Shown here one piece after another: positions 27,947-35,969 of a stretch of 64,000 bases of DNA. The stretch is from assembly GCA_036397875.1 (NCBI GenBank), contig DASWIC010000048.1, forward strand, positions 15,757-79,756, in the 5' to 3' direction. Origin of the DNA: SG8-41 sp036397875. GTDB taxonomy: Bacteria; Pseudomonadota; Gammaproteobacteria; Burkholderiales; SG8-41. The notes beneath the pieces are model-generated. The model worked only from the letters and a program-made list of their open reading frames with translations, was not told where the DNA came from and did no database searches. Position 1 is the stretch's first letter; each line of letters starts with the position of its first letter. The position numbers were made by a program, and so were the translations under genes.

Positions 27947-30340
27947 ATGAGCACGACCCGCCGCGTCCTCGATTTCGCCGCCTTGCGCATGAAGGATGTC
28001 GCCGACGTCGGCGGCAAGAACGCGTCCCTCGGCGAGATGATGAGCCAGCTCGGGGGCGCCGGCGTGCGGGTGCCCGGCGGATTCGCCACGACGGCGCAGG
28101 CCTACCGCGAATTTCTCGCGCAGGGCGGGCTCGACCAGCGGTTGGCGCGGCGGTTGCGCGGGCTGGATGTCGCCGACGTCTCCGCGCTCGCCCGCGCCGG
28201 CGCGGAGATCCGGGGCTGGATCCTGGCGCAGGAACTCCCCGGGCCGCTGCGACAGGACATCGCGGACGCCTACCGCAGGCTGGCGGATGGCGCCGGCGCG
28301 GATGCCACGTTCGCGGTGCGCTCGTCGGCCACGGCCGAAGACCTTCCCGATGCGTCGTTTGCCGGCCAGCAGGAGACCTTGCTCAACGTGCACGGGCTCG
28401 ACCCGCTCTACGCCGCGGTCAAGGAGGTCTTCGCGTCGCTCTACAACGATCGCGCGATTTCGTACCGCGTGCACAAGGGCTACACGCACGAAGAGGTTGC
28501 CTTGTCGGCGGGCATCCAGCGCATGGTGCGCAGCGACCTGGGTGCGAGCGGCGTGATCTTCACGCTCGACACCGAGTCGGGCTTCGATCAGGTCGTGTTC
28601 ATCACCTCCGCCTACGGGCTGGGCGAAACGGTGGTGCAGGGAAAGGTCAATCCCGACGAGTTCTACGTCTACAAGCGCGCCCTGCGCGAAGGAAAGCTCT
28701 CGATACTGCGCCGGGGGCTCGGCTCGAAGGCGGTCAAAATGGTGTACGCCGACGCGCGGCAGGGGGGGGCGTCGGTGACGACGGTGAGCGTGCCGGAGCT
28801 CGACCGGCGCCGCTTCTCGATCGACGACGCCGAAGTCGAGGAGCTGGCGCGCTACGCGATGGCGATCGAAGACCATTACCGGCGGCCGATGGACATCGAG
28901 TGGGGCAAGGACGGCATCGACGGCAGGCTCTACGTCCTGCAGGCGCGTCCGGAGACCGTGAAAGCGGCGGAGAAAGTCGACACGCTGCGCCGCTACCGGT
29001 TGAAACAGCGCTCCGAAGTGCTCGCGACGGGCCGCGCGATCGGCCAACGGATAGGCAGCGGCCCGGTCCGCGTGATCCGCAGCGCCGCCGAGATGTCGCG
29101 CATACGCGACGGCGACGTGCTGGTGACGGACATGACCGATCCCGACTGGGAACCGGTGATGAAGCGCACGGCGGCGATCGTCACCAACCGCGGCGGCCGC
29201 ACCTGCCACGCTGCCATCATCGCGCGCGAGCTCGGCGTACCCGCGGTGGTGGGTTGCGGCGACGCCACGCAGGTGCTGAAGGATGGGCGCCCGGTCACGG
29301 TGTCCTGCGCCGAAGGAGACACCGGATTCGTCTACCGGGGAGTCCTCGAAACCGAGGTGCTCGACCTCTCGTTGAAGGGTATCCCGAAGGCGCCGGTCAA
29401 GATCACCATGAATGTCGGCAACCCCGAGCTCGCTTTCGAGTTCCAGCGTCTGCCCAACGAGGGGGTAGGGCTCGCGCGGCTCGAGTTCATCATCGCGCGC
29501 ATGATCGGCGTGCATCCCAGGGCGGTGCTCGCCTATCCCGATCTCGGGTCCGATCTCAAGCTCGCGGTCGAGGAGCACAGCGCCGGCTACCCCGACCCGG
29601 TGACGTTTTATGTGGAGAAGCTCGTGGAGGGCATCGCCACGCTCGGCGCGGCGTTCTGGCCCAAGCCGGTAATCGTGCGTCTGTCCGATTTCAAGTCGAA
29701 CGAGTACTCCGCTCTCACCGGCGGCGCACGCTACGAGCCGCGCGAGGAGAATCCGATGCTCGGTTTCCGGGGCGCCGGGCGCTACCTCGATCCCTCGTTC
29801 CGGGATTGCTTCCAGCTCGAATGCCGCGCGCTCAGGAAGGTTCGCAACGACATGGGACTTGCCAACATCGAGATCATGGTGCCGTTCGTGCGCACTGTGG
29901 CGGAAGCGCGGAAGGTCCTCGAGCTGCTCGCGGCCAACGGCCTGAAGCGGGGGGAGAACGGGCTGCGCGTCATCATGATGTGCGAGCTGCCGTCGAACGC
30001 GATCCTCGCCGACCAGTTCCTCGAGCATTTCGACGGGTTTTCGATCGGCTCCAACGACATGACCCAGTTGACGCTCGGGCTCGACCGCGACTCGGGGCTC
30101 ATTGCGGCAAGCTTCGACGAGCGTGATCCGGCAGTGAAGCAAATGATGCATCTCGCGATCCAGGCTTGCCGGCGCGCCGGCAAGTACGTCGGCATTTGCG
30201 GGCAGGGGCCGTCCGACCACCCGGATCTCGCGAAATGGCTGGTGGAGGAAGGCATCGAGAGCCTCTCGCTCAACCCCGACACCGTCGTGGAGACCTGGCT
30301 CTACCTCGCAAAGGAGACTTCAAGCGAAAAAAGAGCCTAG
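27947..30340 (+). CDS. ppsA: Phosphoenolpyruvate synthase
   Basis: Converts pyruvate and ATP to PEP, AMP and phosphate for gluconeogenesis. 797 residues: ATP-grasp domain (about 1-350), swivelling phosphohistidine domain with TNRGGRTCHAAIIARELG (about residues 405-422; catalytic His), and the PEP-utilising barrel with IGSNDMTQLTLGLDRDS and the catalytic-Cys segment YVGICGQGPSD. Divergent from ppsR across 79 bp that includes TTAAAATAACC, a possible -10 (27896-27901) without a clear -35. Confidence 0.98.
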   Translation: MSTTRRVLDFAALRMKDVADVGGKNASLGEMMSQLGGAGVRVPGGFATTAQAYREFLAQGGLDQRLARRLRGLDVADVSALARAGAEIRGWILAQELPGPLRQDIADAYRRLADGAGADATFAVRSSATAEDLPDASFAGQQETLLNVHGLDPLYAAVKEVFASLYNDRAISYRVHKGYTHEEVALSAGIQRMVRSDLGASGVIFTLDTESGFDQVVFITSAYGLGETVVQGKVNPDEFYVYKRALREGKLSILRRGLGSKAVKMVYADARQGGASVTTVSVPELDRRRFSIDDAEVEELARYAMAIEDHYRRPMDIEWGKDGIDGRLYVLQARPETVKAAEKVDTLRRYRLKQRSEVLATGRAIGQRIGSGPVRVIRSAAEMSRIRDGDVLVTDMTDPDWEPVMKRTAAIVTNRGGRTCHAAIIARELGVPAVVGCGDATQVLKDGRPVTVSCAEGDTGFVYRGVLETEVLDLSLKGIPKAPVKITMNVGNPELAFEFQRLPNEGVGLARLEFIIARMIGVHPRAVLAYPDLGSDLKLAVEEHSAGYPDPVTFYVEKLVEGIATLGAAFWPKPVIVRLSDFKSNEYSALTGGARYEPREENPMLGFRGAGRYLDPSFRDCFQLECRALRKVRNDMGLANIEIMVPFVRTVAEARKVLELLAANGLKRGENGLRVIMMCELPSNAILADQFLEHFDGFSIGSNDMTQLTLGLDRDSGLIAASFDERDPAVKQMMHLAIQACRRAGKYVGICGQGPSDHPDLAKWLVEEGIESLSLNPDTVVETWLYLAKETSSEKRA

Positions 30341-30376
30341 ACGCCCCGCCAGCAGGCCGCCGGAGCGCGCAAATCC

Positions 30377-30405
30377 TTGGACGCGGCGCCGAATTTAGAT
30401 AAAAT
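30377..30405 (+). promoter_or_regulatory. Sigma-70-type promoter for pyrG
   Basis: TTGGAC (30377-30382), a 17-bp spacer, then TAAAAT (30400-30405), 22 bp before the pyrG ATG. The downstream GATAAAATACGC string recurs before lepA, suggesting a common -10 form in this genome. Confidence 0.55.
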
Positions 30406-30427
30406 ACGCAAACCGCCGGCCTATGCG

Positions 30428-32110
30428 ATGAGCAACAAATACATCTTTGTCACGGGTGGGGTCGTATCCTCTCTGGGCAAAGGCATCGCCGCCGCTTCTC
30501 TCGCCGCGATTCTGGAATCCCGCGGCCTCAAGATCTCGATGGTCAAGCTGGATCCCTATCTCAACGTGGATCCGGGGACCATGAGCCCGTTCCAGCACGG
30601 CGAGGTATTCGTCACCGAGGATGGCGCCGAGACCGACCTGGATCTGGGCCATTACGAGCGCTTCCTGCACGCCAAGATGTCGAAGCGCAACAACTTCACC
30701 ACCGGCCAGATTTACGAGAGCGTGATCCGGAAGGAACGCCGGGGCGACTACCTCGGCGGCACCGTGCAGGTCATCCCCCACATCACCGACGAGATCAAGC
30801 ATTTCATCCGCCGCGGGGCCGGCGAAGCGCAGGTGACGATCGTCGAGGTCGGCGGCACGGTGGGCGACATCGAGTCGCTGCCCTTCCTGGAAGCGATCCG
30901 CCAGATGGGGATCGAGCTGGGGCGCGAGAACTGCTGCTTCGTCCACCTCACGCTCGTGCCCTACGTCGCGACCGCCGGCGAGATCAAGACCAAGCCCACG
31001 CAGCACTCGGTGAGGGAATTGCGCGAGATCGGGATCCAGCCGGACGTGCTGCTCGGCCGCAGCGACCGGCCGCTGCCCGAGGACGACCGCAGGAAAATCG
31101 CGCTCTTCACCAACGTGCCGATGGAAGCGGTGATCTCGGCGACGGACGTGGACAGCATCTACAAGATTCCCGCGATGCTGCACGCCCAGAAGCTCGATGA
31201 CATCGTGTGCCGGAAGCTGAGTCTCGCACCGCCGCCCGCCAATCTGTCGAGCTGGGACCGGCTGGTCCACGCGCTGGAGCATCCGCAGCGCTCCGTCAAC
31301 ATCGCGCTGGTGGGCAAGTACGTCGACCTCACCGAGTCGTACAAATCCCTGACCGAGGCGCTGATCCACGCCGGCATTCATACCGGGGCGCGGGTCAAGA
31401 TTCATTACGTGGATTCCGAGAGCATCGAGAAGAACGGAATCGCCAGCCTCCAGAACATGGACGCGATCCTGGTGCCGGGCGGCTTTGGCAAGCGCGGCGT
31501 CGAGGGCAAGATCAAGGCGATCCGCTACGCGCGCGAGGCCGGGGTGCCGTATCTGGGCATCTGCCTCGGCATGCAGCTGGCCGTGATCGAGTTTGCCCGC
31601 AACATGGCGGGGCTCGCCGGTGCCCACAGCACCGAGTTCGATCCCGAGACACCCCATCCGGTGATTGCCCTCATCACCGAATGGCAGGATCGCGACGGCC
31701 GCGTCGAGCGGCGCGACACGCAGTCCAATCTGGGCGGCACGATGCGGCTCGGCGGCCAGGAGTGCGTCCTCGAGCCGGATTCCGCCGTGCGCCGGATCTA
31801 CGGCCAGGACCGCATCGTGGAGCGGCATCGCCACCGCTATGAAGTCAACAATCACTACCTGGCGCGGCTGAAGGCGGCGGGGCTGAAAGTCAGCGGGACG
31901 TCCGCCCAGGACAATCTGTGCGAGATGATCGAGCTGCCGGGCCACCCCTGGTTCGTGGGCTGCCAGTTCCATCCGGAATTCACCTCGACCCCCCGTAACG
32001 GCCATCCACTGTTCAAGGCGTTCGTGCAGGCTGCGCTGAGCTACTCCGCGCAGCCGGGCGAAGCGACCGGGGTGGCGGCGGATCCGGGTCGGTTGAAGAG
32101 CATCGCCTGA
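30428..32110 (+). CDS. pyrG: CTP synthase
   Basis: Aminates UTP to CTP with glutamine and ATP. 560 residues from the ATG at 30428 (MSNKYIFVTGGVVSSLGKGIAAASL); the 17-residue extension to 30377 covers the predicted promoter. The synthetase domain (1-265) has the P-loop GGVVSSLGKG and LDPYLNVDPGTMSP; the glutaminase domain (about 290-545) has nucleophile Cys in GICLGMQL and the His-x-Glu of FHPEF. First gene of pyrG-kdsA-eno-ftsB, the conserved betaproteobacterial set. Confidence 0.98.
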   Translation: MSNKYIFVTGGVVSSLGKGIAAASLAAILESRGLKISMVKLDPYLNVDPGTMSPFQHGEVFVTEDGAETDLDLGHYERFLHAKMSKRNNFTTGQIYESVIRKERRGDYLGGTVQVIPHITDEIKHFIRRGAGEAQVTIVEVGGTVGDIESLPFLEAIRQMGIELGRENCCFVHLTLVPYVATAGEIKTKPTQHSVRELREIGIQPDVLLGRSDRPLPEDDRRKIALFTNVPMEAVISATDVDSIYKIPAMLHAQKLDDIVCRKLSLAPPPANLSSWDRLVHALEHPQRSVNIALVGKYVDLTESYKSLTEALIHAGIHTGARVKIHYVDSESIEKNGIASLQNMDAILVPGGFGKRGVEGKIKAIRYAREAGVPYLGICLGMQLAVIEFARNMAGLAGAHSTEFDPETPHPVIALITEWQDRDGRVERRDTQSNLGGTMRLGGQECVLEPDSAVRRIYGQDRIVERHRHRYEVNNHYLARLKAAGLKVSGTSAQDNLCEMIELPGHPWFVGCQFHPEFTSTPRNGHPLFKAFVQAALSYSAQPGEATGVAADPGRLKSIA

Positions 32111-32210
32111 GGACTGCTGCCGTGACCTCCCGCCCGCGACGGTCGCAGCTCGCGGCGTCGCTGCACTGCGGCGGCCGCGCACGGCGCGCGGGCCATGGTA
32201 GGCGGGGCTG

Positions 32211-33047
32211 ATGGACCTCTGTGGCTTCAAGGCCGGCCTCGATCAGCCTCTGTTTCTGATAGCGGGCCCGTGCGTCGTCGAGTCCCGCGACCTGGCACTC
32301 GACACGGCGGGAGCACTCAAGGAGATTTGCACCGGCCTGGGCGTGCACTTCATCTACAAGTCGTCGTACGACAAGGCCAACCGGAGTTCGCTCCAGTCCT
32401 TTCGCGGTCTGGGAATGGACAAGGGTCTCGAGATCCTGGGCGAAGTCCGCAAGAAGGTGGGGGTGCCGGTCCTCACCGACGTGCACGAAATGGAGGACAT
32501 CGACGCCGTGGCGAAGGTTGTGGACGTGTTGCAGACGCCGGCATTCCTGTGCCGGCAGACCGATTTCATCTGCGCCGTGGCGGCCGCGGGCAAGCCGGTG
32601 AACATCAAGAAAGGCCAGTTCCTCGCTCCCGGAGACATGCGCAACGTCGTGGACAAGGCGCGGGCGGCGAGCGGGCGCGACAACATACTGGTGTGCGAGC
32701 GCGGTGTGTCCTTCGGCTACAACAACCTGGTCTCCGACATGCGTTCGCTCGCGATCATGCGCGCCACCGGCTGCCCCGTCGTGTTCGACGCCACGCATTC
32801 GGTCCAGTTGCCGGGCGGGCAGGGCACCTCGAGCGGCGGGGAGCGCGAGTACGTGCCGGTGCTGGCGCGCGCCGCGGTGGCGAGCGGCATCTCGGGGCTG
32901 TTCATGGAGACCCACCCCGACCCGGACAAGGCGCTTTCCGACGGTCCCAACGCGTGGCCGCTCAAGCTGATGAAGCCGCTGCTCGGCACGCTGCAGGCGC
33001 TCGATGGCATGGTCAAGCAGCGCGGCTTCGCCGAGGACCTGCTCTAG
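32211..33047 (+). CDS. kdsA: 2-dehydro-3-deoxyphosphooctonate aldolase (KDO-8-phosphate synthase)
   Basis: Condenses arabinose-5-phosphate with PEP to KDO-8-P for the LPS inner core. 278 residues, TIM barrel. IAGPCVVESRDLAL, IYKSSYDKANRSS, TDVHE, KKGQFLAP, FDATHSVQLPGG and FMETHPDPD are family signatures. ATG preceded by GGCGGGG. In the PGPCV-region position some orthologs use Cys as a metal ligand, and C23-like IAGPCVVES is normal in both types; metal dependence was not resolved here. Confidence 0.97.
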   Translation: MDLCGFKAGLDQPLFLIAGPCVVESRDLALDTAGALKEICTGLGVHFIYKSSYDKANRSSLQSFRGLGMDKGLEILGEVRKKVGVPVLTDVHEMEDIDAVAKVVDVLQTPAFLCRQTDFICAVAAAGKPVNIKKGQFLAPGDMRNVVDKARAASGRDNILVCERGVSFGYNNLVSDMRSLAIMRATGCPVVFDATHSVQLPGGQGTSSGGEREYVPVLARAAVASGISGLFMETHPDPDKALSDGPNAWPLKLMKPLLGTLQALDGMVKQRGFAEDLL

Positions 33048-33089
33048 GCGTTCGGCGGATTTCAATCCCAGACTACGACAGGAACAATA

Positions 33090-34373
33090 ATGAGTGCGAT
33101 CGTTGACGTTATTGCGAGGGAGATTCTGGATTCGCGCGGCCAGCCCACCGTGGAGGCGGACGTGCTGCTCGAGTCGGGCGTGATGGGCCGCGCGGCGGTG
33201 CCCGCGGGGGCGTCCACCGGCAGCCGTGAGGCGATCGAGCTGCGGGATGCCGACGCCGCGCGCTACGGCGGGAAGGGCGTTCTGAGGGCGGTCGAGAACA
33301 TCAACACCGAGATCTGCGAAGCGGTGATCGGCGTGGACGCGACCGAGCAGAGCTTCGTGGACAAAACGCTGATCGAGCTCGACGGCACGGAAAACAAGGC
33401 GCGCCTCGGCGCCAACGCCGTGCTCGCCGTCTCGCTGGCGGTGGCGAAAGCCGCGGCCGAGGAGTCGGGCCTGCCGCTGCACCGCTATCTGGGCGGGGCC
33501 GGGGCGATGGCGATGCCGGTGCCGATGATGAACGTGATCAACGGCGGCGCGCATGCCGACAACGGCCTCGACATGCAGGAATTCATGATCGTGCCGGTGG
33601 GCTTCACTTCATTCCGCGAGGCGCTGCGCTGTGGTTCCGAGGTGTTCCAGGCGCTGAGGAAGCTGCTCGTCGACCGGGGGTTGTCGACGGCGGTGGGCGA
33701 CGAGGGAGGCTTTGCGCCCCGGCTGCCCAAGCACGAGGCGGCGGTGAAGACGATCCTCGACGCGATCGAGGCCGCCGGCTACCAGCCGGCGGAGCAGGTC
33801 GCGCTCGCACTCGACTGCGCGAGCTCCGCATTCTTCGAGGACGGAGAGTACACGCTCGCCGCGGAGGGGCTCGCCATGTCCTCGGCGCAGTTCGTCGACT
33901 ATCTCGCGGAATGGGTCGAAAAGTACCCGATCATCAGCATCGAGGACGGCATGGCGGAGGACGACTGGGACGGCTGGAAGCTCCTCACCCGGCGGCTCGG
34001 CAAGAAGGTGCAGCTGGTGGGAGATGATTTGTTCGTGACCAACACCCGGTTCCTCAAGCAGGGCATCGACCGGGGCGTGGCCAATTCGATCCTGATCAAG
34101 ATCAACCAGATCGGGACGCTGACCGAGACCTTCGCCGCGATCGAGATGGCGAAGCGCGCGGGTTATACCTCCGTGGTGTCGCACCGGTCCGGCGAGACGG
34201 AGGACACGACCATCGCCGATATCGCCGTCGCATCGAACGCGCTCCAGATCAAGACCGGCTCGTTGTCGCGCTCCGACCGGCTCGCCAAGTACAACCAGCT
34301 GCTGCGAATCGAGGAGGATCTCGGGGAGGCGGCGAGCTATCCCGGTCGCGGGGCGTTCTACCAACTGCGGTAA
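33090..34373 (+). CDS. eno: Enolase
   Basis: Interconverts 2-phosphoglycerate and PEP. 427 residues. EILDSRGQPTVEADV at the N-terminus, VPAGASTGSREAIELRD, VPMMNVINGGAHADNGLDMQEFMI, the magnesium motif SIEDGMAEDDWDGW, and SHRSGETEDTTIADIAV are all diagnostic. CAGGAA precedes the ATG. Its TAA stop forms the first three bases of a TAATGGG repeat that runs to ftsB. Confidence 0.99.
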   Translation: MSAIVDVIAREILDSRGQPTVEADVLLESGVMGRAAVPAGASTGSREAIELRDADAARYGGKGVLRAVENINTEICEAVIGVDATEQSFVDKTLIELDGTENKARLGANAVLAVSLAVAKAAAEESGLPLHRYLGGAGAMAMPVPMMNVINGGAHADNGLDMQEFMIVPVGFTSFREALRCGSEVFQALRKLLVDRGLSTAVGDEGGFAPRLPKHEAAVKTILDAIEAAGYQPAEQVALALDCASSAFFEDGEYTLAAEGLAMSSAQFVDYLAEWVEKYPIISIEDGMAEDDWDGWKLLTRRLGKKVQLVGDDLFVTNTRFLKQGIDRGVANSILIKINQIGTLTETFAAIEMAKRAGYTSVVSHRSGETEDTTIADIAVASNALQIKTGSLSRSDRLAKYNQLLRIEEDLGEAASYPGRGAFYQLR

Positions 34374-34430
34374 TGGGTCGTGCGCAATGGGCAATGCGCG
34401 ATTCCGTAATCCGCCACCCATTGCGCGATG
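34371..34430. repeat. Heptamer element between eno and ftsB
   Basis: Begins at the eno stop codon (TAATGGG) and ends at the ftsB start codon (GCGCGATG). It includes GCGCAATGGG (34382-34391) and its exact complement CCCATTGCGC (34417-34426), with 7-nt periodicity in GCGCAAT GGGCAAT GCGCGAT. The right arm ends two bases before the ftsB ATG, where a Shine-Dalgarno would be expected. Confidence 0.7.
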
Positions 34431-34736
34431 AAAGCGCTGACGCTCGTTCTTGCGGCCCTGATCGTGCTGATCCAGTATCCGTTGTGGATGGGAAAAGGGA
34501 GCTGGTTCCGAGTGTGGGAAGTGGATCAGCAGATCCGCGCGCAACGCGAGACCAACCGTGACCTGCAGGGGCGCAATGCCGCGCTGGAAGCCGAGGTGCG
34601 CGATCTCAAGGTCGGATTGGATGCAGTCGAGGAACGGGCGCGCAGCGAGCTCGGCATGATCCGGCGGGACGAGATCTTTTTCCAGGTGCTGGAGGCATCG
34701 CCCGCGGCGGCGCCCCGGGAACCCGCGGCGCGCTGA
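34428..34736 (+). CDS. ftsB: Cell division protein FtsB
   Basis: Small bitopic membrane protein of the FtsQLB complex that licenses septal peptidoglycan synthesis. 102 residues: transmembrane segment (about 3-22), the WFRVWEVDQQIRAQR entry to a periplasmic coiled coil (about 28-72) and the family ARSELGMIRRDEIFFQVLE motif. The eno-ftsB order is conserved in this group. No Shine-Dalgarno: the upstream bases form the right arm of a hairpin, so translation may be structure-controlled. Confidence 0.95.
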   Translation: MKALTLVLAALIVLIQYPLWMGKGSWFRVWEVDQQIRAQRETNRDLQGRNAALEAEVRDLKVGLDAVEERARSELGMIRRDEIFFQVLEASPAAAPREPAAR

Positions 34737-34737
34737 C

Positions 34738-35622
34738 ATGGCTGCGCCCGGCGCGATGGGCCCCGCCAGGGTCATTGACGGAGCGGCCGCCGCCCGCGAG
34801 ATCCAGGCCCGGCTCAAGGAGCGGGTCTCGGCGCTCGGCCGGTTGAACGTACGGCCGGCGCTTGCCGCGGTCCTGGTCGGCGACGATCCCGCCTCGCGGA
34901 TCTACCTGCGCAACAAGGCGCGCGCCTGTGCCGAGTCCGGCGTTCGTTCCGAGGTGCACGAGCTGCCGGCGGATTGCGCGCAACCCAGGCTCCAGGCCAC
35001 TCTCGAGAAGCTCAACGCGGACCCCGGCGTCAGCGGGATCATCGTTCAGCTCCCGCTGCCGCGGCATCTGGACGCGGCAGCGGTTGCGACGACGATCTCT
35101 CCCTCAAAAGACGTCGATGGGTTGAGCTGGCACAACCTGGGCGCCCTGATGGCGGGGCACCCGTTGTTCGAGCCCTGCACGCCGCGGGGGGTGATGGCGC
35201 TGCTCGACCGGGCGGCAGTCGAGATCGATGGGCGGCGGGCGGTCGTAATCGGGCGGAGCACGATCGTCGGCAAGCCGATGGCGCTGATGCTGATGGCGCG
35301 CGGCGCAACCGTGACCATGTGCCACAGCCGCACCCGCGACCTCGCGGCGCACACGCTCCGTGCCGACATCCTGGTGGCCGCGGCCGGCCGGGCGGGCCTC
35401 GTCACCGGTGACATGGTGCAGCCGGGCGCCGCCGTCATCGACGTGGGCATCAACCGCCTGGCGAGCGGCAAGCTTGCCGGCGACGTGGATTTCGCGTCGG
35501 TCCGCGCGGTCGCCGCCTACATCACGCCGGTACCGGGCGGCGTGGGGCCGATGACGATCGCCATGGTCATCGCCAATACCGTGCTCGCCGCCGAGCGCAA
35601 CCTCCCGTCGCGGCTGGCGTGA
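34738..35622 (+). CDS. folD: Bifunctional methylene-THF dehydrogenase/methenyl-THF cyclohydrolase
   Basis: Interconverts 5,10-methylene-THF and 10-formyl-THF with NADP. 294 residues. SRIYLRNKARACAESG carries the catalytic Lys, GIIVQLPLPRH the cyclohydrolase-site segment, KDVDGLSWHN, GRSTIVGKPMALMLM the NADP loop, and TPVPGGVGPMTIAMVIANT the C-terminal signature. One base after ftsB. ATG 34738 is used; ATG 34756 (MGPARVIDG) is an equally plausible start, as neither has a strong ribosome binding site. Confidence 0.97.
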   Translation: MAAPGAMGPARVIDGAAAAREIQARLKERVSALGRLNVRPALAAVLVGDDPASRIYLRNKARACAESGVRSEVHELPADCAQPRLQATLEKLNADPGVSGIIVQLPLPRHLDAAAVATTISPSKDVDGLSWHNLGALMAGHPLFEPCTPRGVMALLDRAAVEIDGRRAVVIGRSTIVGKPMALMLMARGATVTMCHSRTRDLAAHTLRADILVAAAGRAGLVTGDMVQPGAAVIDVGINRLASGKLAGDVDFASVRAVAAYITPVPGGVGPMTIAMVIANTVLAAERNLPSRLA

Positions 35623-35636
35623 GCGGCGGGCGACGC

Positions 35637-35816
35637 TCAGCACGAAAAGGCATTGGAGAAATTGAAGAACAGCTCCGGGCTGAAGTAACCCCGGAACGCG
35701 AAATAGGCGACGAGCGCCGCGAGCACGGCCAGCATCATCCACAGCAGGATGCGCCTGCCCTGCGACATGCGCACTTCGAGCATGTGTGTCGCGCCCGGTC
35801 TATAGCCAGAAGGCAT
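35637..35816 (-). CDS. Small single-pass membrane protein, function unknown
   Basis: A 59-residue frame on the minus strand, too short for many gene finders. It has a basic start (GRR), one strong hydrophobic helix (ILLWMMLAVLAALVAYFAF), then RGYFSPELFFNFSNAFSC and a stop. The start at 35816 has GGGGG about 10 nt upstream; an inner ATG at 35783 gives 48 residues with little ribosome binding signal. It is convergent with folD and divergent from the flavoprotein at 35970. The clean helix-plus-aromatic-tail layout looks like a real small protein, but I cannot name a family. Confidence 0.6.
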   Translation of the reverse strand: MPSGYRPGATHMLEVRMSQGRRILLWMMLAVLAALVAYFAFRGYFSPELFFNFSNAFSC

Positions 35817-35909
35817 TATTGCACAACCCCCGCGCTCCCCCGGCTGACCGCGCCGGGCGCAGACCGCTGCCTCGACCTATCCGGCGCATATGAAAAGAAC
35901 GCGGGGTTA

Positions 35910-35938
35910 TGAAGGCACCGCACCGCGGTTGATATAAT
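35910..35938 (+). promoter_or_regulatory. Probable promoter of the Nfn-like gene
   Basis: A perfect TATAAT at 35933-35938 lies 32 bp before the TTG start of the flavoprotein gene. No convincing -35 was found (best TGAAGG at 35910). The predicted leader is only about 25 nt and has no Shine-Dalgarno. Confidence 0.4.
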
Positions 35939-35969
35939 TTCGTGTTTTCCACTCGCTTCCCGCGCACAC

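Noticed and set aside
27761..30220. 819-codon minus-strand frame opposite ppsA
   Set aside because: Shadow of ppsA with His/Arg/Asp-rich low-complexity translation; also overlaps the real ppsR start on the same strand.
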